From contig WRLU01000005.1 in assembly GCA_009777475.1 (NCBI GenBank), positions 1 through 64,000 of the forward strand: a stretch of 64,000 bases of DNA. Direction: 5' to 3'. A model generated the notes under the pieces. That model ran no database searches, was not told the origin of the DNA, and worked only from the letters and a program-made list of their open reading frames with translations. Below, piece by piece: positions 47,300-57,380 of the stretch (within the stretch, counting starts at the first letter, position 1; each line of letters starts with the position of its first letter). Source of the stretch: Oscillospiraceae bacterium (GTDB lineage: Bacteria; Bacillota; Clostridia; Oscillospirales; UBA929). Position numbers and translations under genes: made by a program.

Positions 47300-47650
47300 A
47301 TGAAAATTGTTGATGTTCAAATGGCGTTGCAGCGTCCGCCCGAGCTGACCTCTAACCGGGCAAACGAAATGCAAAAGAGCGGATTTAATGTAAATATGGC
47401 AAACGAAATTGAAAAATATACTCAGGAAGAACAGGCACGCGTCCGGCAAATGAATGAGTCTGAATCAACCAGGCTTCAGTTGCACGAAGACGGACAAAAT
47501 GACGGAGAACAACAGCAAGAGCCGGAGGATGAGGAGCAATCCGCGCAACAAGAGGAATTAAACCGCTATGCTTCGGAGCGTATACTGAATCTCCCGGTTG
47601 ACGGCGGTAAGCTTGCAAAGGGCAAGTCTAAATTTGATATTATGGCATAA
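47300..47650 (+). CDS. Uncharacterised protein at the end of the flagellar locus
   Basis: ORF with AGGAGG RBS; highly charged, Q/E-rich, no recognised domain. Confidence 0.7.
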   Translation: MKIVDVQMALQRPPELTSNRANEMQKSGFNVNMANEIEKYTQEEQARVRQMNESESTRLQLHEDGQNDGEQQQEPEDEEQSAQQEELNRYASERILNLPVDGGKLAKGKSKFDIMA

Positions 47651-47667
47651 AAGGGTGGTGGATTTCT

Positions 47668-48315
47668 ATGTGGGTATATTGGTTTATAGTGATGCTGATT
47701 TTTAATATTTTTATGTTTTACAGACAGTCTGTTAAAACAAAAAAACGGCTTGAGGATGCACAAAAGGAATCGCAGGAGGTTCGGAATTTAGATGAAAAGG
47801 TTTATAGGCTGTATCAGGAAATAGAGAGTATGCTAGATAATTTTGAAATTTATGTAAATGAAGTACATGACGAATTAGAGTCACGGCGTACAGAGATTTT
47901 AGAAATGTCCAGACAGGCAACTACCCTGTATATGCAGGTTATGCAACCGGGGGCGTTCGGCAATGTTGTTGCAATAACTCCGCCAAAACAGGAGCCTGAA
48001 AAAACGAAGCCGCAGGAGCAAGAAGTCGAAGAACCCAAGGCTGAACCCAAAGCTAAAGCCGCCACTAGGTCCAAAGCAAAACCCAAACCCAAAACATCCC
48101 CGCCTCCCGAAACACAAGAAGAAAATCTTAAGGAAAAGGCCCAATCCTCTGGGAGACTTTCGGAGCGAGATCAAAAGGAACTCGAAAAATTAGATACAAA
48201 GGGGAAAAAAGTTCATTTTTTAATGGGGCGCGGCCTTACTATTGATGAAACCGCCCGCGAATTGTCGATGGGCAAGGGGGAAATACAGTTGATTGTAGAT
48301 TTAGATAAAAAGTAG
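47668..48315 (+). CDS. Uncharacterised TM-anchored coiled-coil protein with C-terminal HTH-like segment (DUF6115-like)
   Basis: N-terminal TM, coiled coil, K/P-rich linker, C-terminal FLMGRGLTIDETARELSMGKGEIQLIVDLDKK. Confidence 0.65.
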   Translation: MWVYWFIVMLIFNIFMFYRQSVKTKKRLEDAQKESQEVRNLDEKVYRLYQEIESMLDNFEIYVNEVHDELESRRTEILEMSRQATTLYMQVMQPGAFGNVVAITPPKQEPEKTKPQEQEVEEPKAEPKAKAATRSKAKPKPKTSPPPETQEENLKEKAQSSGRLSERDQKELEKLDTKGKKVHFLMGRGLTIDETARELSMGKGEIQLIVDLDKK

Positions 48316-48362
48316 GAGTTTTTCAAGAAACAGGGGGGGGTTAGGAGATAGGGTAGGAGGGG

Positions 48363-51300
48363 CTAAATCTCCACTGCCTTCCTCGTGCAAAAAAAGAATA
48401 TTTTTCTTATAATACGCTTTTTATTTGGATACAGAGCATTGAGTGCGGCGGTATAGGCATCCATTTGCGGCCTGTACTTTTCCGAAAAGCTCTCTTCTTG
48501 GCCTGGAATTACCCAGTCGCTTTTGAAGTCGATCAGGCAGAGGGTATCGTTGTACTCGAAATAACAGTCAATTACACCTTGCAATAGGATTTTTTCTCCT
48601 TGTGGTATATATAACCCCGGTATATCGTTGTTTTCAATCAGCAATGAAAACTTTTGTTCTCTGTAAATCTTTTGACTTGACAGCATATGTTCTCCGGTTC
48701 TGCTTTTGAAAAAGCTCAAAACAGTTGTTGCCGATACGGCCTCCGCCTGTTGTGCAGTCAAAAAATTTTGCATAACAAGCCGGTTTTTTTCATCTTCAAT
48801 GTCGTGTAAATTCATACAATTTTCATATCTTGCAAACTGCATAAATAAATGAAGCGCAGTGCCTCGCTGTGTCGGGTTGAGTTCGGTTTTTTCAAGGTTT
48901 TTTTCAAAAACAGGGCGGCGTATATTTTTTGAAAGTATTTTTTGGGAATATTTCTGGATTTTTGCCAGACTGGCCGGGGGTTCTATCCAATAAGCCTGTT
49001 GTGCATCTTGATTTGCCTGCTGGTCAACAATTCGCCCTTTCAGTCCGGTTGCAGTTAATTTAGAAGGGGTGTCAACAGCCTCTGAAAATGGATATGATAA
49101 CACCTCGTTTTGTCCAGAGTGATTTGAGGGAGTGCCGGGATGTTCCGGTTGTGCCAATTTCTGAACCTCCCCTGGCTCTTCAGGTTGGCCATGCTCAGCT
49201 GAAACAACAGTCCACGCAGGGTCTTTTACTGCCCAAAGCCAGTCGCTTATGCACCTAGCCTGGAGAAAATCGCCTTTTTCGATAAAACCGAAAATGTCCG
49301 GGTTTTTCTCTTTGGTTTGACCCAACGATAAAATCAGTTTACTTTCTGCGCGGGTCATTGCCACATACAAAAGCCTTAGCTCTTCAGAACGCATTTCGCT
49401 GTCAATCACCACCTTCACGGCCCTGTGGGCAATGGTAGGGTATTCCGACAGCTCATCCCTCCGGCAAAAACCCAGCCCCGCCTGGGCATGGACTAAAAGC
49501 CGTCCCTTTTGATCATCTGTATTAAATCTTTTGGTCAAGCCGGCTAATACAACTACAGGAAATTCAAGGCCTTTAGCTTTATGAATTGTCATAATTTTAA
49601 CGCTGTCATCCTGATTTGGGGTGAAGCCCGGCAGATAATCGTCCTTTTCAGCTAATTTTACAATCCAGTCCGAAAGCTGCCTTAGCTCACGCCCCTGAAA
49701 GGCTTGCAGTATTTCCGGCAAAACGAGTAGGTTTTCCCGGGCAGGATTTCCGTATTTTGCGGGCAGACAGGTTTCCGCCGTTACCCGGGCGCAAAGGGCA
49801 TATGGCGGTAGCTCGGCGGCAAGTATTCTCCAATGTCCTAATCGTTTGAGGAATTCTGCAACCTTAGGATTATCCGAGGCCTTCATACAGTCATATAGTG
49901 TGCCGTCAGGGCAGCACAAGCGCAAATCAGCTAACTCCTCGGGCGTAAGCCGTATAATGGGGCTTTGTAATACCAAAAGCATGGGGATTGAGGCTAATGG
50001 GTTGTCTATGACCTCTAAGATTGCTAAAGCTGTTTTAATCTCGGGCCGTGACAGGAAATTTCTTTCCTCGTTTCCCGAGCAATTCAGCCCATGCGCACCT
50101 AATGCTTTACGATAATACGGTAATTTACCTTTGATTGAGCGGAGCAAAATAACGCACTCGCTCGCCTTGAACTGACCTGAATCAGTCAATTCCCTTAAGT
50201 GTTTAGCGATTACTTGTGCTTCCTGGCTATGTACATCTGTCTCATTATCCGGCGGGAAGGTCAGCACCTCGACAGGGGGGGGATGGGGCGTGTCGAAGCA
50301 TCTGTCTGAGAACATATACTCTTCCCGCTTTAAAACGCCCATTTCAGGGCAGTCAATTTTAGAGAAAACATGGTTAACCGCATTTAGTATTTCAGGGCGT
50401 GATCTGAAGTTTTTTGTCAATAAAATTTTACGAGGAATATGAGTGTCCGCCGTTTTTGAACAGAGGGGATAGCGGTTGTATTTATCTAAAAATATCGCCG
50501 GGTTTGCCATTTGAAAGCGATAAATTGACTGACGCACGTCCCCTACGTAAAAGACATTCCCCCCTCCCCGGCTCAGGGCGTTAATCAGCGCATCCTGCAA
50601 TGGGTTTATGTCCTGGTATTCATCGACCATAATTTCAACAAACCTACTGGCATAGCGTTGCGAAATCCCATTTGAGGATGTTAGCAAACGCCAGGCAGAA
50701 TGCTTTACGTCATCAAAATCCAGAACGCCATCCCGTGATTTTTGCTCTATAAGTGCTTTGTCAAACTCTTTTACAGCCTGAATCAGGCCACGCAAAACCG
50801 GCAGGGAGGATTTAATGTCTTCCAAGTGGGAATCTTTTTGGCCGTATACATATAATTTTAGCTTATCAATCTGTTTTTTGAATGCCGTGCGAAGAACCGC
50901 AAATCGCTGACACATTTCGTTTTTTTCTTCAGCCCTTACCGGGGCAAGCCGGCTTGGGGAAAATTCAGCAAGCACAGAGGAAGACAGAGTCCAGTCCTTT
51001 TTTTTCCAGGAAGATAAAAACGAATTGATAAAATCTGTGTCACCATCTAGGTTTTGCAAATATTTTGATTCAGGGTCATTTTGCATCAAGGGGCGTATGT
51101 TTGCATATTTGCCCCGGTATGCCAGCAACAACTCAGAGGCGTAATTGCCTAGTATCTCAAACCAATCGTTAGCATCGCCCTTCTCTAAACTGATTAAAAA
51201 CGCCTCCAGCCAGGCAATAGGCTCAGGATGACAGCGTGTTTTTTGCCAGATGGCCAGTACTAAATCCGCCAACAGGTTATCGCCGTGTAAATCCCCAAAG

Positions 51301-51785
51301 TTTTCTGCACAAATTAAAAATGGGGAATGCTCCTCTTGACCATATTCCTCGTACATACGATCTAAAATTTCCTGCAAAACGCCTTCACGGATGATACGCA
51401 TTTCACTTTCATCGCCTAGTCTGAAATTAGGTGAAATCCCCGCCGCGGGGGAATTTTCCTCTAAAATCTCACGGCAAAACGCATCAAGAGTGCAAATTGG
51501 CGCAGCATAAATCCGGGTAAGCTGAGCTTTGAGGTGGTTATCCTCTGGGTTTTCATTACAAAGTGTCTCTAAACCCTTCAAAATCCGGGTGCGCATTTCC
51601 CCCGCCGCCGCTCGTGTATAGGTAATCACAAGGAACTGATCTGCATTGCACCGCCGGTCCCTTATATACGAGAGAAACCGCTCGGTCAAAACCTTAGTTT
51701 TTCCCGCTCCTGCAGCTGCTGAAACCAGCAGGGCGCCACCATGCGAGGACACAGCAAGGCTTTGTTCGGGTGTTAGTTCAGGCAT
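48363..51785 (-). CDS. addA: ATP-dependent helicase/nuclease subunit A (AddA)
   Basis: LTPEQSLAVSSHGGALLVSAAAGAGKTKVLTERFLSYI, VDEYQDINPLQDALINAL, TIHKAKGLEFPVVVLAGL, C-terminal nuclease region GVIDCYFEYNDTLCLIDFKSD. Confidence 0.93.
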   Translation of the reverse strand: MPELTPEQSLAVSSHGGALLVSAAAGAGKTKVLTERFLSYIRDRRCNADQFLVITYTRAAAGEMRTRILKGLETLCNENPEDNHLKAQLTRIYAAPICTLDAFCREILEENSPAAGISPNFRLGDESEMRIIREGVLQEILDRMYEEYGQEEHSPFLICAENFGDLHGDNLLADLVLAIWQKTRCHPEPIAWLEAFLISLEKGDANDWFEILGNYASELLLAYRGKYANIRPLMQNDPESKYLQNLDGDTDFINSFLSSWKKKDWTLSSSVLAEFSPSRLAPVRAEEKNEMCQRFAVLRTAFKKQIDKLKLYVYGQKDSHLEDIKSSLPVLRGLIQAVKEFDKALIEQKSRDGVLDFDDVKHSAWRLLTSSNGISQRYASRFVEIMVDEYQDINPLQDALINALSRGGGNVFYVGDVRQSIYRFQMANPAIFLDKYNRYPLCSKTADTHIPRKILLTKNFRSRPEILNAVNHVFSKIDCPEMGVLKREEYMFSDRCFDTPHPPPVEVLTFPPDNETDVHSQEAQVIAKHLRELTDSGQFKASECVILLRSIKGKLPYYRKALGAHGLNCSGNEERNFLSRPEIKTALAILEVIDNPLASIPMLLVLQSPIIRLTPEELADLRLCCPDGTLYDCMKASDNPKVAEFLKRLGHWRILAAELPPYALCARVTAETCLPAKYGNPARENLLVLPEILQAFQGRELRQLSDWIVKLAEKDDYLPGFTPNQDDSVKIMTIHKAKGLEFPVVVLAGLTKRFNTDDQKGRLLVHAQAGLGFCRRDELSEYPTIAHRAVKVVIDSEMRSEELRLLYVAMTRAESKLILSLGQTKEKNPDIFGFIEKGDFLQARCISDWLWAVKDPAWTVVSAEHGQPEEPGEVQKLAQPEHPGTPSNHSGQNEVLSYPFSEAVDTPSKLTATGLKGRIVDQQANQDAQQAYWIEPPASLAKIQKYSQKILSKNIRRPVFEKNLEKTELNPTQRGTALHLFMQFARYENCMNLHDIEDEKNRLVMQNFLTAQQAEAVSATTVLSFFKSRTGEHMLSSQKIYREQKFSLLIENNDIPGLYIPQGEKILLQGVIDCYFEYNDTLCLIDFKSDWVIPGQEESFSEKYRPQMDAYTAALNALYPNKKRIIRKIFFFCTRKAVEI

Positions 51786-51796
51786 TTTGCTACTCC

Positions 51797-52555
51797 CTAT
51801 TCATCGAAATCAATCTGCTCACCGGTTTTTTCGACATACAGCTTGGCAACCTCTGCAACTTCACCGTTTGCTATGATCTCCCCATTTTCGAGTAAAATGG
51901 CTTTATTGCAAATTCTCTGTACCTGTTTAATGTTGTGGGACACAAATAACACGCTTATCCCCGAATCAAACATATTGATAATTTTAGATTCGCTTTTCTT
52001 TTTGAATTTAGCGTCACCGACAGCTAAAACCTCATCTAAAATAAGAATATCAGGCTCTACCAAGGTGGCAACAGAGAATCCTAAACGTGATTTCATGCCG
52101 GAGGAATAATTTTTCAGAGGAACATCAATAAATTCCCTTAATCCTGAAAACTCGACTATTTCATCAAATTTTGAGCGTATAAAGCCTTTGGAAAGTCCTA
52201 AAACAGAGCCGTACAGATATATATTCTCAGCACCGGTATACTGTTTATCAAAGCCGCTGCCTAACTCTATTAAGGGGGCGATTTTCCCACGGCGGGTCAC
52301 GCTGCCCTCGGTGGGCTTGAATACTCCGGCAATGACCTTTAATAGGGTTGATTTTCCAGCACCATTCAGGCCCAATATAGCCAATCGGTCGCCTTTTTCA
52401 AGGGTAAAAGAGATATTTTTAAGTGCCCAAAATTCAGTATATTTTAGCTCTCTCTTTAACAGTTTTATTACATACTCCTTCAAACTGTCTACTTTCTCTT
52501 TGCTGAGGTTAAATTTCATGCTTACATTATCCACTACAATGACCGGCTTGGGCAT
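51797..52555 (-). CDS. Polysaccharide/teichoic acid-type ABC exporter ATP-binding protein (TagH-like)
   Basis: LAILGLNGAGKSTLLKVIAGVFKPTEGSVTRRGKIAPLIELGSGFDKQYTGAENIYLYG; YSSGMKSRLGFSVAT. Confidence 0.93.
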   Translation of the reverse strand: MPKPVIVVDNVSMKFNLSKEKVDSLKEYVIKLLKRELKYTEFWALKNISFTLEKGDRLAILGLNGAGKSTLLKVIAGVFKPTEGSVTRRGKIAPLIELGSGFDKQYTGAENIYLYGSVLGLSKGFIRSKFDEIVEFSGLREFIDVPLKNYSSGMKSRLGFSVATLVEPDILILDEVLAVGDAKFKKKSESKIINMFDSGISVLFVSHNIKQVQRICNKAILLENGEIIANGEVAEVAKLYVEKTGEQIDFDE

Positions 52556-52570
52556 ATAAACAACTCCTTG

Positions 52571-53353
52571 CTAAATGTGTAAAATAAATTCGTCTTGTTT
52601 CCAGTAGAAAATAGCCAAACCGGCTAAAACTGAGCCTACGGCGGCAACAGAGGCGATTATCAGCCAGACCGGTTCCATCGGCACACCATATACGGCACTG
52701 CGGAAAAGCCGTATAATGGCGTACAGGGGATTGCAGTAAAAAACATTATAGATTCTGCTTCCTTTAAGCTGATCTACGTGGTAAAAAATAGCACTAGTGT
52801 ACATGATAAGCATAAGGGCAACATCCCAGAGATACTCTATATCCTTGAAAAAAACTGTTATGCAGGCGAGAATCAACCCGACTCCAAATGTGAGCAAAAG
52901 CAGTAAAACCAAGGGAACAATTATTTGAATTAAATAAAATGTGGGATAGACCTTGAGGACAAACATTGTTCCTGCTAAAATCATAAGCGAAATAAGAAAA
53001 ATAATATAATTGTACAAAACGCTCGACAGAGGGTAAAAATACTTAGGGACATATACCTTTTTAATCATTCCTGAATTTCCGCGTATTGATTTCATGGCGG
53101 TCCGGGTGCCTTGGGAAAAGGAGTTGTATATCAATCGCCCGCTTAATATATACAGAGGGAAGGTAGGGTCGCTCCTGCCTAAAATTGTGCCGAAAACTAA
53201 GGTTAGAACCAGCATAGTAAACAATGGATCCAAGAGTGTCCACACAATCCCTAAATACGAGCGGCGGTAACGTAACTTGATGCCTTTTTTAGTCAGCTCA
53301 CTTAACAGAAAGCTGTATTTTTTGAAACCAACTAAATATTTGTTCAAAACCAA
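52571..53353 (-). CDS. Polysaccharide/teichoic acid-type ABC exporter permease (TagG-like)
   Basis: KKGIKLRYRRSYLGIVWTLLDPLFTMLVLTLVFGTILGRSDPTFPLYILSGRLIYNSFSQGT. Confidence 0.93.
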   Translation of the reverse strand: MVLNKYLVGFKKYSFLLSELTKKGIKLRYRRSYLGIVWTLLDPLFTMLVLTLVFGTILGRSDPTFPLYILSGRLIYNSFSQGTRTAMKSIRGNSGMIKKVYVPKYFYPLSSVLYNYIIFLISLMILAGTMFVLKVYPTFYLIQIIVPLVLLLLLTFGVGLILACITVFFKDIEYLWDVALMLIMYTSAIFYHVDQLKGSRIYNVFYCNPLYAIIRLFRSAVYGVPMEPVWLIIASVAAVGSVLAGLAIFYWKQDEFILHI

Positions 53354-53371
53354 CTAATCTCCTTTCCAAGC

Positions 53372-54211
53372 TCAATCATCAGGTATTTCAACTATCTCTA
53401 TCATGTGATGCAATTGTCGTACATTTTCCGGTGGCGGATTCATATAATCCCCATACATTGATTCTAAAACTGCACGATAGTTTTCAGGGCATATAACTTC
53501 CATATCCTCAAACGGACACATCAGCCCATCTCCGAAAAAAACCTTTGGAAATACTTCTTTTAGTTTATGTGCCCCCCCCGCGTTGATTATATAATCATTG
53601 TCCTCGTACCGATACTTAAGCAATGCTTCCTTCATTAGTGCGAGACGCTTATTTGGGTCAAAGTTTTTGCCGAATTTTGTGGAGTTGTAAATTTTTATTA
53701 CAAGCCTTTCGTGAAGAGGTCTGCCGGGTCTGTGGATATGAACATTTTCTTCAAATTGAGACAGCTGAAGCATCATGCGGTGATACATTATACGTAAGGA
53801 ATGTATCTTTCGGGAAATAAAATTTTTTGGCAACCCATCCAAAGGGAAAAGATCAATCCAAACATGGGATTTTTTTTTAGCTTTGCCCGGATAGACCTCT
53901 AATATCTGTGTAGCTAAGTTAAAAATCCGCGAGAAGATCGTTTTTGGGGTTATATCATTATCTAAATATGTCTCAAGCTTCAATGGGTATTTTAGCTCCC
54001 TGCCGGCTATTTTCAAAAACCTCTCATAGTTTGCCCGCGGTATACCGATATCAATATCATCGTCCCATGGGATAAACCCTTTATGGCGAACCGCACCCAA
54101 TAAGGTTCCGCCTATCGCGTAATACTTTATATCATGTTTGCCACATATTTCAACGATCTCCTTTAGCATCTCAATTTCCTTTAGCTGTAGCTTTCTTAGG
54201 TTACCCTCCAT
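53372..54211 (-). CDS. LicD family protein (phosphotransferase/nucleotidyltransferase-like)
   Basis: LKEIVEICGKHDIKYYAIGGTLLGAVRHKGFIPWDDDIDIGIPRANYERFL. Confidence 0.92.
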   Translation of the reverse strand: MEGNLRKLQLKEIEMLKEIVEICGKHDIKYYAIGGTLLGAVRHKGFIPWDDDIDIGIPRANYERFLKIAGRELKYPLKLETYLDNDITPKTIFSRIFNLATQILEVYPGKAKKKSHVWIDLFPLDGLPKNFISRKIHSLRIMYHRMMLQLSQFEENVHIHRPGRPLHERLVIKIYNSTKFGKNFDPNKRLALMKEALLKYRYEDNDYIINAGGAHKLKEVFPKVFFGDGLMCPFEDMEVICPENYRAVLESMYGDYMNPPPENVRQLHHMIEIVEIPDD

Positions 54212-54297
54212 AAAAAATGACCTCCCCGGAAACTAGCCTGCGCGGAGGGCTGGCCTCCAATTCGCATATGATTGAACCGGTAACAGCCCATATCCTA

Positions 54298-55035
54298 TCA
54301 CTCATTGCCGTCCTTGTCAATTCCCCATCCCATCAGAGGAAATCGTTGCATAGCACCAAGGATTTTTTGCCTTGCACCGGGAATGGTCACCTCCAGCTCC
54401 TTTAGCTTATCCTTGGCAGCCTGCCGCTGGGTATGCCCCTCGGCAGGACAGGGGTTGTGTATAACCGGCAGGCCGCTTTTCATGGAAATAATTTCGTTTT
54501 CCCAGAAGTACAGAAGTGGCCGTATAAGGGTTATATCTTTTCTGTCCAGCCAAGTGACTGGCTGAAAACAGGACAAGCGTCCTTCAAAGAGCAACGATAG
54601 CCAAAAGGTTTCAACCGCATCATCGGCGTGGTGACCCAATGCAACCTTGCGGCATCCCCTTTCCAGTGCAGCCTCATGCAAGGCTCCGCGGCGCAATTTA
54701 GCACAGAGGGAGCAGGGGTTTGGTTCTTTTCGTATATCGAACACCACAGGAGCGATATCTGTTTTAATTAGCGAAAATGGTACGTCTAACCTTTCGCAGA
54801 AATCAACTAACGGAGTTGCAACAACCCCAGGAAAGCCCAGGTCTAAGCAAATGGCATGAAGGGTAAATTCGTGCGGATAAAAACTTCTCAGCCCGGCAAG
54901 GGCAACTAAAAGCAGGAGTGAATCCTTGCCACCCGAAACGCCCACAGCGATTTTGTCACCCGGGGCAATCATACCATAATCATCTATACAACGCCTGACA
55001 CGGCTGTAGACATGCTGCATAACTCTAGACCGCAT
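54298..55035 (-). CDS. TtcA-like tRNA thiolation family ATPase
   Basis: IAVGVSGGKDSLLLLVAL (PP-loop), PCSLCAKLRRGALHEAALERGCRKVALGHHADDAVETF, NPCPAEGHTQRQ. Confidence 0.85.
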   Translation of the reverse strand: MRSRVMQHVYSRVRRCIDDYGMIAPGDKIAVGVSGGKDSLLLLVALAGLRSFYPHEFTLHAICLDLGFPGVVATPLVDFCERLDVPFSLIKTDIAPVVFDIRKEPNPCSLCAKLRRGALHEAALERGCRKVALGHHADDAVETFWLSLLFEGRLSCFQPVTWLDRKDITLIRPLLYFWENEIISMKSGLPVIHNPCPAEGHTQRQAAKDKLKELEVTIPGARQKILGAMQRFPLMGWGIDKDGNE

Positions 55036-55558
55036 TTTGCCCGATATACACAGCCTTCATGTTGGAATCAAACAATGCTTGCTTGCGCTTGGGGACGGTT
55101 TTCCTCATGGCGGACTCAATCAAATCATCACTAATTCCGTCTAACAGGGAAATTACTCCTCCCGCCATAATCATGCTGCCCAATCCGCTCAAAGCATTAT
55201 CTTCCGCCATTTTTGCTGCCGGTATATTATGCACGATAACATCGGTTCGCTTTACTTTTTTTGAAATCATTGAACTGTCAGTAAAAATATGGCCGCTTGG
55301 CTTAACTGCGTTCTCGAATTTATCCAGAGAAGGCAGGTTAAGGGCTATTAAAACATCAGGCCTGGAAACAACTGGACATCCAATTGTATCAGGCGACAGA
55401 ATAACGCCGCAATTAGCGGTTCCTCCCCGCATTTCCGGACCATATGACGGTAACCAGCTTACTTCTTGATTGTTCAAAAGCCCTATGTTTGCTAAAAATT
55501 TCCCGGAAAATAAAACACCCTGTCCGCCAAATCCGGCGATCAAAATCTCCCGACTCAT
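55025..55558 (-). CDS. 2-oxoacid:ferredoxin oxidoreductase, gamma subunit
   Basis: REILIAGFGGQGVLFSGKFLANIGLLNNQEVSWLPSYGPEMRGGTANCGVILS. Confidence 0.93.
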   Translation of the reverse strand: MSREILIAGFGGQGVLFSGKFLANIGLLNNQEVSWLPSYGPEMRGGTANCGVILSPDTIGCPVVSRPDVLIALNLPSLDKFENAVKPSGHIFTDSSMISKKVKRTDVIVHNIPAAKMAEDNALSGLGSMIMAGGVISLLDGISDDLIESAMRKTVPKRKQALFDSNMKAVYIGQNAV

Positions 55559-56301
55559 ACTTCTCCCCCCTTATCCTTGAAAACGCCAAGAGGATATTGG
55601 GGCATCATATTTTCCCGGAGCCAATCCAACGACTCTGTAGGGGAGAGTCCCCAGTTTGTCGGACAGGTAGACAAAATTTCTACCAATGAAAACCCTTTTT
55701 TTGCCTTTTGCGTTTCAAATGCCTTGCGTATAGATTCTTTTGCTTTGCGTATATTTTTAACGCAATCTACCGAAACCCTTTCACAATAAGCCGTACCTTC
55801 AAGAGTGGAAAGCATTTCACTTACCATAACCGGGTAGCCCGCGGAGCTGGGGTTCCTGCCGTAAGGGGTAGTTTGGGTGACCTGCCCGGGCAGGGTGGTG
55901 GGTGCCATTTGACCTCCGGTCATACCATAAATAGCGTTATTGACAAAAATAACAGTGATGTTTTCCCCGCGAGCCGCCGCATGAACTGTTTCGGCTGTGC
56001 CTATAGCGGCCAAGTCCCCATCGCCCTGATAGGTGAATACAAAACCATCAGGCAAAGCACGCTTAATTCCTGTAGCAACAGCCGGGGCTCTGCCGTGAGG
56101 CGATTGAATCATGTCTAAGTTAAAGAAGGTATACGCCAATACCGCACACCCCACCGGGGCAACACCTATTGTTGAATTGGCAATATCCATCTCCTGGATG
56201 ACCTCGGCGACCAGGCGGTGAATAATCCCATGGGTGCAGCCCGGGCAATAGCTAAAATGCGTGTCTGTCAAAACAGGAGTTTTCTGAAATACAATACTCA
56301 T
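55555..56301 (-). CDS. 2-oxoacid:ferredoxin oxidoreductase, beta (TPP-binding) subunit
   Basis: FSYCPGCTHGIIHRLVAEVI, GRAPAVATGIKRALPDGFVFTYQGDGDLAAIGTAETVHAAARGENITVIFVNNAIYGMTGGQMAPTT. Confidence 0.93.
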   Translation of the reverse strand: MSIVFQKTPVLTDTHFSYCPGCTHGIIHRLVAEVIQEMDIANSTIGVAPVGCAVLAYTFFNLDMIQSPHGRAPAVATGIKRALPDGFVFTYQGDGDLAAIGTAETVHAAARGENITVIFVNNAIYGMTGGQMAPTTLPGQVTQTTPYGRNPSSAGYPVMVSEMLSTLEGTAYCERVSVDCVKNIRKAKESIRKAFETQKAKKGFSLVEILSTCPTNWGLSPTESLDWLRENMMPQYPLGVFKDKGGEV

Positions 56302-57347
56302 AAATCTGCCGCCTTTCTGATACAGTCAAGAACCTGAGCCGGCTCGGGAACTACGCCGCCTACCCGGTTGCACAGCAAAACCGGGCATCCGCAACGCACA
56401 GCTAGCTCAATATCCTTTACCATCTGACCCATGCTCATTTCCACCGAAATAAAAGCTTTCGCGGTTTTTGCCGCACTGAGGCAAGCCTCCTTGGGGAACG
56501 GCCATAGCGTAATGGGGCGCAACATACCTGCCTTAATGCCCTGGCTGCGAGCTTCTGCGATAGAATTGCGGGCAACACGAGCAGAGGCACCGTAAGCCAC
56601 AACGACTATCTCGGCATCATCAAGCATAAAGCCTTCAAATCTAGCTTCGTTAGCCTCAACCTCGGCGTACCTCTCAAAGCGCCGGAAGTTTTGCGCCTCC
56701 AAGGCATAAGGGTCTAAGAACAGCGAGCTAACAATGTTTTTTTCCCTCTTTCTGTTTATTCCCAGTGCCCAGGGTTTCTCCGGTGCATCAGAAACAGTAT
56801 TGCCGAATGTCACTGGCTCCATCATCTGGCCCAAGATGCCGTCTGATAAAATCATTACAGTCATTCTGTACCGATCAGCTAAGTAAAAGGCTAACACGGC
56901 ATGGTCAAACATTTCCTGAACACCGCCGGGGGCCAAAACAATCATACGGAAATCCCCATGACCGCTGCCTTGGGTGGCAATAAAATAATCGGCCTGACCC
57001 GGCTGGATTCCGCCTAAACCGGGTCCTCCGCGCTGAACATTTACCAAAACCGCAGGAAGGTCACAGCCAGCAAGATAAGAAAGCCCCTCACTTTTTAGGG
57101 CGATACCCGGACTGGAGCTGGAGGTCATTGCCCTCACTCCTGTTGCCGCGGCTCCCAGCACCATGTTGATAGCGGCAATTTCGCTTTCGGCCTGCAGAAA
57201 AACACCATTTTCCTTGGGCATACGCTTTGACATATATGCAGCCAGCTCGTTTTGCGGCGTGATGGGATACCCAAAAAAATGACGGCATCCCGACCGTATG
57301 GCACCCTCAGCTACCGCCTCGTTGCCCTTCATTAAAACTTTTTCGCT
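56298..57347 (-). CDS. 2-oxoacid:ferredoxin oxidoreductase, alpha subunit
   Basis: LMKGNEAVAEGAIRSGCRHFFGYPITPQNELAAYMSKRM, GVRAMTSSSSPGIALKSEGLSYLAGCDLPAVLVNVQRGGPGLG. Confidence 0.93.
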   Translation of the reverse strand, partial: SEKVLMKGNEAVAEGAIRSGCRHFFGYPITPQNELAAYMSKRMPKENGVFLQAESEIAAINMVLGAAATGVRAMTSSSSPGIALKSEGLSYLAGCDLPAVLVNVQRGGPGLGGIQPGQADYFIATQGSGHGDFRMIVLAPGGVQEMFDHAVLAFYLADRYRMTVMILSDGILGQMMEPVTFGNTVSDAPEKPWALGINRKREKNIVSSLFLDPYALEAQNFRRFERYAEVEANEARFEGFMLDDAEIVVVAYGASARVARNSIAEARSQGIKAGMLRPITLWPFPKEACLSAAKTAKAFISVEMSMGQMVKDIELAVRCGCPVLLCNRVGGVVPEPAQVLDCIRKAADL

Positions 57348-57380
57348 CATGTACGCACATCCTCTCATATGTAATAGCTA

